Of a DNA stretch of 9,845 nucleotides, positions 1 to 6,315 are shown one piece after another. How positions within the stretch are numbered: the stretch's first letter is position 1; every line of letters begins with the position of its first letter. A program made the position numbers and the translations under genes. The stretch is taken from NCBI GenBank assembly GCA_002333125.1, contig DDBM01000156.1:2776-12620 (forward strand). The letters run 5' to 3'. Source of the DNA: Moraxellaceae bacterium UBA2032 (GTDB lineage Bacteria > Pseudomonadota > Gammaproteobacteria > Pseudomonadales > Moraxellaceae). Below the pieces are notes generated by a model. It did no database searches, was not told the origin of the DNA, and worked only from the letters and a program-made list of their open reading frames with translations.

Positions 1-1100
1 CCTACGTCGGCAATTTGCTCCATCATGGCATCATTAAAATTACCTTGACCAAAACCTAAGGTCGATAAAGTCACGCCTGTTTCACGCTCACGTTTGACCA
101 TGTCTTTAATTTGATTGGTATCGGTTACGCCTACATTAAAGTCGCCATCGGTAGCCATCAAAATACGATTGATACCGTCTTTGATATAGCCTTTACGTGC
201 CATTTTATAGGCCAACGCTAACGCCGATGTACCTGCGGTACTCCCCCCTGCTTGTAATCGACCTAAAGCCGCCAAAATATCAGCTTTGTTATTGCTTGGC
301 TCTAAAACCACTTCGGTACGACCTGCATACACCACCAAAGACACGGTATCTTGCGGGCGCAATTGCTGGGTTAACATTTGCAAACTGCTAATCACTAACG
401 GTAATTTATTGGCATCATTCATAGAGCCAGATACATCAACCAAAAAAACCAAATTAGCAGGTGGCATGGCCGATATATGACTCTCTTGAGCTTGTACCCC
501 AATTCGCAATAAATAATGGTCAGGTTGCCACGGCGCGGTACTGATTTCGGTGTCAACCGCAAAAGGATGCTCATTATTGGCTTTAGGATAAGGATAATTA
601 AAATAATTAATTAGCTCTTCGGTGCGTACTGCATCGGCGGCAGGTAATCGACCTTGTTGAATCGACTGCCGTACTAAAGCATAACTGGCGGTATCTACAT
701 CTAAACTAAAGGTAGAAACAGGGTCAGTGGCAACTTGTTTAACCACGTTATCTTTAAAATGTTCAAATTTATCACGTTCTTCGCGCGGCATGGCTTGGGT
801 GTCCATCATGCCATACACCATAGGTGGCGACATGGCGGCACCAACGGCCATTTTTGCAGCAACTCTAGCTTCTTGGCTTTGCGCGAGCTTTTCTTTTTTT
901 AAGTTTGCACGTTGTGGCATGGGAGCTTGATTGGTGGCCATGATATCCGCTTCTTGGCTTATCAAGGCATCCTCTTTAAGTGAGGTGGGGTATTCAGGGC
1001 TAGGTGTATTACTTTGATGTTGAGGCATGGCATCTTTATAAGAGCAGCCACCTTGCAACATGGCAAGAGTAATCATTAAAGCGAGTGGATGGCGTTTCAT
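1..1100 (-). CDS. VWA-domain lipoprotein (YfbK-like), C-terminus beyond left edge
   Basis: Partial gene: 366 codons are visible from the ATG at 1098–1100, and the reading frame stays open to base 1. An AAGGA ribosome site lies 8 nt before the ATG. The N-terminus (MKRHPLALMITLAMLQGGCSY) is a short signal peptide ending in a lipobox-like LQGGC at residues 15–19; Gln at the -3 position is unusual. A low-complexity linker follows. At about residue 131 begins the FSLDVDTASY block, typical of the vWF_A N-terminal segment of YfbK-type proteins. A von Willebrand A domain follows with MIDAS residues D222-x-S224-x-S226 (DVSGSMN), a downstream AGGSTAGTSA threonine region and the TDGDFNVG strand. All metal-site elements are therefore present. 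The family usually ends in a DUF3520-type C-terminal domain, which lies outside the window. It is probably an envelope-anchored protein that binds a partner through Mg2+; the substrate is unknown. It is divergent from the TauE-like gene. Confidence 0.9.
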   Translation of the reverse strand, partial: MKRHPLALMITLAMLQGGCSYKDAMPQHQSNTPSPEYPTSLKEDALISQEADIMATNQAPMPQRANLKKEKLAQSQEARVAAKMAVGAAMSPPMVYGMMDTQAMPREERDKFEHFKDNVVKQVATDPVSTFSLDVDTASYALVRQSIQQGRLPAADAVRTEELINYFNYPYPKANNEHPFAVDTEISTAPWQPDHYLLRIGVQAQESHISAMPPANLVFLVDVSGSMNDANKLPLVISSLQMLTQQLRPQDTVSLVVYAGRTEVVLEPSNNKADILAALGRLQAGGSTAGTSALALAYKMARKGYIKDGINRILMATDGDFNVGVTDTNQIKDMVKRERETGVTLSTLGFGQGNFNDAMMEQIADV

Positions 1101-1197
1101 GGTAAATATCCTTGTTTTGGTAAGAGATACTTTAGTAAACGCCACACGATCAAAAAAGGGTTAAAATAAATTTTTATTTTTTACAGACACCTGCTTT

Positions 1198-1989
1198 ATG
1201 GATTATTTACTGATTTATTTGTTACTTGGCTGCTTTTCTGGGTTTGTCGCAGGCTTATTTGGCATTGGTGGCGGCATGGTGATTGTGCCGATTTTAATTT
1301 TTAGCTTTAAAGCACAACATATTCACCCCAGTATTATTACTCACTTAGCCATTGGCACCTCATTGGCTTGCATTATTGTTACCTCGTTAAGTGCGGTTTG
1401 GGCGCAGCATAAACGCGGTGCGGTGTTATGGCCTGTCGTCAAAAAAATGGCGTTTGGATTATTTGCTGGCTCTATTGTTGGCGCACAAATCGCCCATCTT
1501 ATTCCTGCAAGGCAATTAGAAATTATTATCGGATTGTTTGCTTTATTAACTGCCGCACAAATGTTTTCGGGCTGGAAGGGTAAACTAGGACATGTTCCAC
1601 TACCACAAAGCACAGGTTTAAGTGTTGCAGGCTCAGGTATTGGTGCTGCCTCTGCTATTTTTGGCATTGGTGGTGGCACATTTACCGTACCGTATTTAAC
1701 GCTACATGGCGTGGCAATGACACAAGCGGTTGCTAGTGCCTCTGCTTGTGGTTTGCCTATTGCCTTAGGTGGTGCGGTTGGTTTTATGTGGACAGGTTGG
1801 CACGACATTAATTTACCTAAAGAAGCATGGGGCTTTGTACATTTACCTGCTTTTATTGGTATTAGCATCACCAGTTTATTTTTAGCTAAACTGGGTGTCA
1901 AAATGGCGCATCAACTGCCTGCAGCTACACTTAAAAAACTGTTTGCAGGCTTATTAGTTGTTGTTGGTGTACATTTTATTGTGGGCTAA
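1198..1989 (+). CDS. TauE/SafE-family membrane permease (putative sulfite/organosulfur exporter)
   Basis: The 263-residue protein is almost entirely hydrophobic, with about eight membrane segments. It shows the internal duplication of the TauE/SafE (DUF81) family: each half carries a glycine-rich signature followed by a VP motif, FGIGGGMVIVP near residues 21–31 and FGIGGGTFTVP near residues 155–165. Its length is normal for the family. Members are inner-membrane carriers linked to export of sulfite, sulfoacetate or other small anions. The substrate here cannot be told from sequence, and no sulfur-metabolism gene is nearby. The ATG at 1198 has no good Shine–Dalgarno sequence, only an AT-rich stretch (1161–1182) upstream. 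The downstream rhomboid-like gene starts 39 nt after the stop on the same strand, with no hairpin between, so the two are probably co-transcribed. Confidence 0.9.
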   Translation: MDYLLIYLLLGCFSGFVAGLFGIGGGMVIVPILIFSFKAQHIHPSIITHLAIGTSLACIIVTSLSAVWAQHKRGAVLWPVVKKMAFGLFAGSIVGAQIAHLIPARQLEIIIGLFALLTAAQMFSGWKGKLGHVPLPQSTGLSVAGSGIGAASAIFGIGGGTFTVPYLTLHGVAMTQAVASASACGLPIALGGAVGFMWTGWHDINLPKEAWGFVHLPAFIGISITSLFLAKLGVKMAHQLPAATLKKLFAGLLVVVGVHFIVG

Positions 1990-2028
1990 ATAAGTAATTA
2001 CTGCACAAATTATAAAAGAGTAAAAATT

Positions 2029-3471
2029 ATGCTGCTTGTTCCGAGTGACAAACCGTTTGACTATCGTCAACCTCCACGCTTGAGCTTGGGACTGGCTGCT
2101 TTATTGCTGATTTTATTTGCATGGCTTAGTCCACAACAACAGTCACAAATTGAAAGTTTAAGTGTTCAATATCAACAACAACTTCTTAAATTGGAGTGGC
2201 CATTATATCCCACGCATATTTTACAACATCAGCAAATAGACACGCTTAATCAACTCCAATTTGCTTACGAACATAAAGACAATACCCTACTGATGCAGCA
2301 AATGGGTTTTGACCGTGCTTTTGTACAAAATATTCAAAGTACAGGTGATAACTATTTTGAACCCGAACAATTCTCAAAATGGCAAAGCGCTCGCCAAGAA
2401 TTTGATATTCAAAGAGACCAACTGATTAGCCAAGTATTAGGTTTAGATGCACAACGTTTTCGCCCAATTACTTATTTTAGTTATGCTTTTTTTGAACCCT
2501 CACTGTATAGCGTATTGGCGGCGGCATTACTACTTTTATTGGTTGGTATGGTGGTTGAGTGGTCAATGGGGAGTGGTGCATTATTGAGTGCTTGGCTTGT
2601 AGGCAGCATGGTAACAGGCATCACGTTTAACTTATCGCACTTACATAGTGTAACGCCGTTATTAGATAATACAGGCGCAATGGCTAGTGTTTTAGGTATT
2701 GCCTTTATGCACTTTAGAAGTCGCCAAAGTTTGACTATTATTGGTACTAAAACACAATTAAGCGGCTGGTTATTTTTAGCTTTGTTTGCCCTTATTGCTG
2801 GTATTGATTTTGCCGTTGACCACTTATTAAATACAGGTTTGTTAATAGCACACAGTTTGTCTTTTGTATCAGGAATAATCGTTTGTGTACTGTATAATCG
2901 TTGGTTTGCAAGTCAATCATCAGACGACAATTTGGCAGAAGTTATTGTTGATGAAGAGCCGCTTAACAATGCCTTATACCAAGAGGATTTAGATAATGCC
3001 TTACAAAAAATAGCCAACTTCAACTTTAGTTTAGCCGAACAAGATTTACGCGAATTAGCACAAAAATATCCGCAAGATAAACGTATTCAAGAAACGCTTT
3101 ATCATTTATGTAAGTTTAGACCATCAGAATTGGAGTTTGAGGAGTTAGCCTGTAGTTTATTTAACTTACCCAATCAGGCCAGTGCCAATCATACCGCGTT
3201 AAGAATCTATAACGATTATAAAAAACGTAGCCATAGTTTTGTGGCCTTAGATACCGATACTTGCCTGCAACTTGCGATGCGTTTTGCGCGTATTAATGCG
3301 TTTAAGGAGGCCGAAGAAATTTTTAAACGTGCCTTAGATGACAAACGCCCGTCTTTATTACTCAAAAAAGCAGCACTTAACTTACAACAGGCATTTTTAG
3401 CGCAACATCAAGAGCAACGTGCTAAGTTTTATCAACAGATTGCTAATCGACCTGAGGAGCAAACAACGTAA
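2029..3471 (+). CDS. Rhomboid-fold membrane protein with degenerate active site and C-terminal helical repeats
   Basis: A 480-residue protein with a first membrane helix at about 18–34, a long polar segment, then five helices (about 157–175, 183–200, 212–228, 245–261, 270–290) and a soluble C-terminal half. The membrane core aligns without gaps to rhomboid TM2: FFEPSLYSVLAA matches the FxHxxxxHxxxN region, and the VGMVVE…MGSG run follows as in GlpG. The residue in place of the catalytic serine of GxSG is Thr215 (DNTGAM). The oxyanion His and Asn of TM2 become Ser161 and Ala165. Only the TM6 histidine (His275, AHSLSF) is kept. Residues from about 315 to 470 form TPR-like helix pairs (e.g. AFKEAEEIFKRAL). 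Rhomboids are intramembrane serine proteases; this one is more likely a non-proteolytic membrane-protein-binding relative, although a threonine nucleophile cannot be excluded. It probably forms an operon with the TauE-like gene and ends one base from the convergent zinc-finger gene. Confidence 0.75.
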   Translation: MLLVPSDKPFDYRQPPRLSLGLAALLLILFAWLSPQQQSQIESLSVQYQQQLLKLEWPLYPTHILQHQQIDTLNQLQFAYEHKDNTLLMQQMGFDRAFVQNIQSTGDNYFEPEQFSKWQSARQEFDIQRDQLISQVLGLDAQRFRPITYFSYAFFEPSLYSVLAAALLLLLVGMVVEWSMGSGALLSAWLVGSMVTGITFNLSHLHSVTPLLDNTGAMASVLGIAFMHFRSRQSLTIIGTKTQLSGWLFLALFALIAGIDFAVDHLLNTGLLIAHSLSFVSGIIVCVLYNRWFASQSSDDNLAEVIVDEEPLNNALYQEDLDNALQKIANFNFSLAEQDLRELAQKYPQDKRIQETLYHLCKFRPSELEFEELACSLFNLPNQASANHTALRIYNDYKKRSHSFVALDTDTCLQLAMRFARINAFKEAEEIFKRALDDKRPSLLLKKAALNLQQAFLAQHQEQRAKFYQQIANRPEEQTT

Positions 3472-3472
3472 A

Positions 3473-4891
3473 TCATAAAACAAAATCCTCTTTAGGCTTA
3501 CCGCCTAAAGAACGCCAAAAACGCTCAATTAACTCATAACGAGCATGCTTTTGAAAGCGTAACGCTAAATACTCCATTGCCTCTAGAGCTTCGGCAGCAG
3601 CATTTAGTTTTTCGTGTAACACCTTAGCTAATAACAAATAAGCTTCGGGTAACTGCGGATAATGCGGATACTCTTTATGCAATTGGCGTAACAAATCACA
3701 ACCCAGTTCATAATGCTGATTATCAACACAGGCTTTGGCTAAATTAAACCGCATTTCGGGTGTAGGTGGCATAAAATCTGGCACTAAATGCCTTACTTTA
3801 ATTAATACCTCTAATGCTTGTGGTACTTGCCCTACTTCTAATAATGCCTCCATATAATGACTTGCTTGAATAGGCACTTGCTGTGCATCTTGCATAAAAA
3901 TAAGCAACTGATAATACTGTTCTTGAATTTCTGGATTATTTTTTTTCTTTTCACTTTGTGTTTTTAATAATGCTGCAGCCTTTTCGTAAGCCCCTTCTTT
4001 TAAATAAACAGCTAAACGTGCCTGCTGCTTATCTTGTAATTTGGATACGCTACGTTTTTTATTTTTTTTACCTAGCACCTCAAAATCTAAGACTTGATGA
4101 AACTCAAATAACACATAACCCACAACAGACATCATCACCCATAAACCATAACTATATAAGGCCTGCTCTAACCCCTGCGTTATTTGTGGCGACAATACAT
4201 CGGCTAACAAACTGATAATTGCGGAAGTAATCACTAGCAAAAACAAAGAAGCAGCGACTAAAGGCACATAAAAAAAACGCAAATCTGAAAGCATGGTTTT
4301 TATATTAGAAAATTGCAACATAGAGGCAATGCTTTTATCTACCGCTACCGTCATTAACATCGCTGGCAATACAAACACTAACAATGTCGCCAAGCACCCT
4401 GCTAATAAGGCCATTTTTGCCGTTAATACATCTAAACTCACAAAAATAACTGCAATAGCTAAGCCAATTTGTAACGTAAGCTTATTGGTATTTTTACTTA
4501 ACACATTAATACCTATGTCTTTTAACTCACCCGTTGAAGCTTGTTGTAATAAATGCCAACCATAAATAGCCGCAACAGTATAAGCCCCAAACATCATAGG
4601 TAATGTCATTGTATCTGGCATAAATATAGGTATTACAAATAACAACACCAGCAAAACTGCACCCAGTAAACTTAATGGTAAACGCATAAATTGTGTATAT
4701 TGCAGCCAAAATGGCACAACGGGAGCAGCCTGATGTAAGCTAGTTAGGACTTTATTGCACAAAAAACAAGAAGGTTCAGTGTCACTTTCTAAGGAAGGCT
4801 GCACACAATCATTGCATAAACTAATATGGCACGTTGTACAATGCCATGTTGCAGACTGCAGCGGATGATACTTACAATAATCTGTCGCCAT
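3473..4891 (-). CDS. B-box-like zinc-finger, multi-pass membrane protein with C-terminal TPR-like repeats
   Basis: I do not recognise a named gene. The start chosen is the ATG at 4891 (472 residues); a GTG at 4903 would add four residues, and neither start has a clear ribosome site. The first 45 residues hold eight evenly spaced metal ligands in the order CxxH (C6, H9), CxxC (C18, C21), CxxC (C26, C29), CxxC (C42, C45), a B-box/treble-clef-like arrangement able to bind two zinc ions. About six membrane helices follow, roughly at 70–90, 97–114, 140–156, 160–182, 207–230 and 244–264. A basic stretch (KKNKKRSVSK, near 275–284) marks the cytoplasmic exit, and residues 285–455 are TPR-like helix pairs. 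The zinc module is therefore probably cytoplasmic. The C-terminal repeats resemble those of the convergent rhomboid-like protein, suggesting a shared partner. Function unknown. Confidence 0.75.
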   Translation of the reverse strand: MATDYCKYHPLQSATWHCTTCHISLCNDCVQPSLESDTEPSCFLCNKVLTSLHQAAPVVPFWLQYTQFMRLPLSLLGAVLLVLLFVIPIFMPDTMTLPMMFGAYTVAAIYGWHLLQQASTGELKDIGINVLSKNTNKLTLQIGLAIAVIFVSLDVLTAKMALLAGCLATLLVFVLPAMLMTVAVDKSIASMLQFSNIKTMLSDLRFFYVPLVAASLFLLVITSAIISLLADVLSPQITQGLEQALYSYGLWVMMSVVGYVLFEFHQVLDFEVLGKKNKKRSVSKLQDKQQARLAVYLKEGAYEKAAALLKTQSEKKKNNPEIQEQYYQLLIFMQDAQQVPIQASHYMEALLEVGQVPQALEVLIKVRHLVPDFMPPTPEMRFNLAKACVDNQHYELGCDLLRQLHKEYPHYPQLPEAYLLLAKVLHEKLNAAAEALEAMEYLALRFQKHARYELIERFWRSLGGKPKEDFVL

Positions 4892-4925
4892 ATAAATACG
4901 CACTTTTATTAATAGGCCAAACGGT

Positions 4926-5210
4926 ATGCCACAATCTCAAGCCAACGTGATTATCATTGGTGCCAATTTTGCAGGACTAAACACTGCAAAACACCTTGAT
5001 GCAAAAGAGTATGTTGTTACAGTCATTGATAGCCAAACACATTTTGAATGGCTACCTCATATTCATGAGCTTATTTCACGTCATAAAAAAGCAGAGCAAT
5101 TACGACACAATAGACAACAATTAGTCGAGCGAATGGGTCACACTTTTGTACATAATACCGTGATTGCTATTGATAAAACGGCTCAAAGTGTAGTGACCGA
5201 GAAAAGTTGA
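4926..5210 (+). pseudogene. N-terminal fragment of an NAD(P)/FAD-dependent oxidoreductase
   Basis: The 94-codon frame starts with a Rossmann beta-alpha-beta fold for FAD: NVIIIGANFAGLNTAKHL carries a GxNxxG variant of the dinucleotide-binding loop. The acidic end of strand 2 (VTVIDSQ) and the FEWLPHIHELIS segment then follow, as in the NDH-2-like pyridine nucleotide-disulfide oxidoreductases. Those enzymes run to about 400 residues with a second NAD(P)H-binding domain. Here a TGA ends the frame soon after the AIDKTAQSVVTEK strand, and none of the remaining domains is found in any frame before the next gene. This is consistent with a deletion remnant. The start lies only 34 bp from the start of the divergent zinc-finger gene and lacks a clear ribosome site. 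A functional short flavin-binding protein is possible but unlikely. Confidence 0.75.
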
Positions 5211-5272
5211 CATATTACATGCCAATCGTTCAACCGCACTTACCATAAAAACTGAAGCTTGAGTGCTTGTGA

Positions 5273-5926
5273 CTACTTAATTGCCCTTAGCGTAATGGTA
5301 TTAGGGCAATTAGGTTTAAAGGTTTTACACGCTGCAAACTGACCTAATTTGTCATAACACACACGAACTTCGGTTAAAAAGGTTTTATCTTGCTGAGTCT
5401 GGCATCTAAAAAAGAAGCCCTTTTCGGGTAAGTCTGCATTTAATTTTTGCACTTCTTGACTTAAAAAATCTTGCTCAAACTCACGGTCATTTGGAGATGA
5501 GGTAGTAAACACTTCGGGGACTTTTAATTTATTTGCATAACTCATCACCACCCTAAAATACTCTTGTGCCGACAAGCCAGTACAAGCACCATAACTTTGC
5601 CATGCTTTATTACGCATCTCTTCATCGGGCATAATTTTTTCGAGTACACTTTGTTGTATTGGAGATAGCTCAGGAGGCTTTTCACTGCAAGGCTCTTCTT
5701 TAGTTACTGCCTTTTCTTTCCATAAACCATGCACAATCAATGCGTAGCCTTCTTGGCATTGTCTTAACTTACGACGCTCTGGATGTAAAACACAGGCGGC
5801 AGGTGCAAAATTAATAGAAAGTAAATAATGAGGGCGAGGTGCATTATCATCTGACCATACAACTGTTGGCAACACCAAAGCTGTCATCATAAACATCAAA
5901 GGTAAAATAGGCTGGCATCGACTCAT
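5273..5926 (-). CDS. Secreted RNase T2-family protein with degenerate CAS2 motif
   Basis: The ATG at 5926 is preferred over an in-frame TTG at 5932, because a GAGGG ribosome site sits 6 nt before the ATG and directly against the TTG. The product has 217 residues. Residues 1–25 are a signal peptide ending near VVWS before DDN. The mature part has eight cysteines, enough for four disulfides, as expected in the periplasm. CAS1 of the T2 family is present as LIVHGLW (His66). At CAS2, normally HEWxKHGTC, the sequence reads KAWQSYGAC (107–115): both histidines, the glutamate and the lysine are replaced, while W, G and C stay. The following CTGLSAQEYF and the C-terminal CYD…AACK cysteine pattern support the family. 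RNase T2 enzymes cleave RNA through a 2',3'-cyclic phosphate; this protein may be inactive or altered. It appears to be monocistronic. Confidence 0.85.
   Translation of the reverse strand: MSRCQPILPLMFMMTALVLPTVVWSDDNAPRPHYLLSINFAPAACVLHPERRKLRQCQEGYALIVHGLWKEKAVTKEEPCSEKPPELSPIQQSVLEKIMPDEEMRNKAWQSYGACTGLSAQEYFRVVMSYANKLKVPEVFTTSSPNDREFEQDFLSQEVQKLNADLPEKGFFFRCQTQQDKTFLTEVRVCYDKLGQFAACKTFKPNCPNTITLRAIK
5278..5312. repeat. 10-bp perfect inverted repeat at the 3' end of the RNase T2-like gene
   Basis: TAATTGCCCT at 5278–5287 and its exact complement AGGGCAATTA at 5303–5312 are separated by 15 nt. The arms lie inside the last codons of the minus-strand gene. No T-run follows on the minus strand, so this is not a standard intrinsic terminator. 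It could stabilise the mRNA 3' end. Confidence 0.5.
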
Positions 5927-5988
5927 TGGCAACCCTCGTTATCCACATTATGCGTTTAGAACAAGCTTAAATTTTATCCGCTTAATAA

Positions 5989-6070
5989 GAGCAAAGAATT
6001 TTGCTCATGCTTTCATCCAGAGCAACACCACATAGTTAAAATAATAATTAGTTTTTATGTTGGCGTTGCT
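5989..6070 (-). repeat. Overlapping inverted repeats in the leader of the RNase T2-like gene
   Basis: Three structures share arms. GAGCAAA (5989–5995) pairs with TTTGCTC (6000–6006). The same TTGCTC (6001–6006) can instead pair with GAGCAA at 6020–6025. A long imperfect stem joins 6021–6034 to 6056–6070. On the minus-strand RNA this last one gives 14 base pairs with one G·U and one bulged A, while on the plus strand the G·U becomes an A·C mismatch. The bias towards the minus strand fits an RNA leader structure, but no T-run or translation link is seen. Confidence 0.45.
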
Positions 6071-6250
6071 AAAGGTAGCCTTAAAGTACTTTTTTTGCTG
6101 TTGGTTTTTGTTATTTGCTGTTACCGTTCGTTATTCTTTAAAATATTTTGTAGTATAAAACAGACAAAATGAGTCCTATTTTTTGTATAAATTCTTAGTA
6201 TAAAAAAACAACCATTTGATAACTATACTTATTATTTAATAAAGCGTCTC

Positions 6251-6268
6251 TTGTAACGGTTTTAACAA
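6251..6268. promoter_or_regulatory. Imperfect palindrome, possible activator site for the CsrB-like RNA
   Basis: TTGTAACGGTTTTAACAA has TTGT/ACAA ends and loosely resembles the GacA/UvrY box (TGTAAG-N6-CTTACA) found upstream of CsrB/Rsm RNA genes. Inner bases and spacing do not match well, and it would sit close to -56 rather than farther upstream. Tentative. Confidence 0.25.
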
Positions 6269-6280
6269 TTTTTCGTACTC

Positions 6281-6308
6281 TTGTAGTTTTTGGTACTTCT
6301 GTTATCAT
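6281..6308 (+). promoter_or_regulatory. Predicted sigma70 promoter of the CsrB-like RNA
   Basis: A -35 box TTGTAG (6281–6286, four of six matches) and a -10 box TATCAT (6303–6308, five of six) are separated by 16 nt. This predicts initiation around 6315–6320, just before the first GGA motif, which agrees with the extent of the GGA-rich RNA. Confidence 0.5.
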
Positions 6309-6315
6309 TCATTTT

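Larger units (their letters stand above)
5927..6280. other. AT-rich intergenic spacer upstream of the RNase T2-like and CsrB-like genes
   Basis: No coding frame is supported here. The left part is the leader of the minus-strand RNase T2-like gene and contains the inverted-repeat cluster at 5989–6070. The right part is very AT-rich with many T-runs and should hold upstream control sites for the CsrB-like RNA, including the imperfect palindrome at 6251–6268. A hairpin GCTA-AAGG-TAGC lies near 6067–6078. No mobile-element ends were found. Confidence 0.6.

Noticed and set aside
1341..1901. 186-codon open frame on the minus strand
   Set aside because: It is antisense to the TauE-like gene, has no ribosome site and no domain-like composition; the plus-strand frame has clear family motifs.
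4901..4903. GTG start adding MRIY to the zinc-finger protein
   Set aside because: No ribosome site supports it, and the ATG at 4891 gives a start (MATDYC) directly before the first zinc ligand; still not excluded.
5211..5272. Frameshifted continuation of the flavoprotein fragment
   Set aside because: I read the other frames: the one open past the TGA gives EKLTYYMPIVQPHLP and then stops, with no match to the expected strand and ATG motif, so a simple one-base frameshift does not restore the gene.
6021..6070. Miniature transposable element based on the long inverted repeat
   Set aside because: Only one copy is visible, there are no flanking target duplications, and at about 50 bp it is more simply a leader hairpin.
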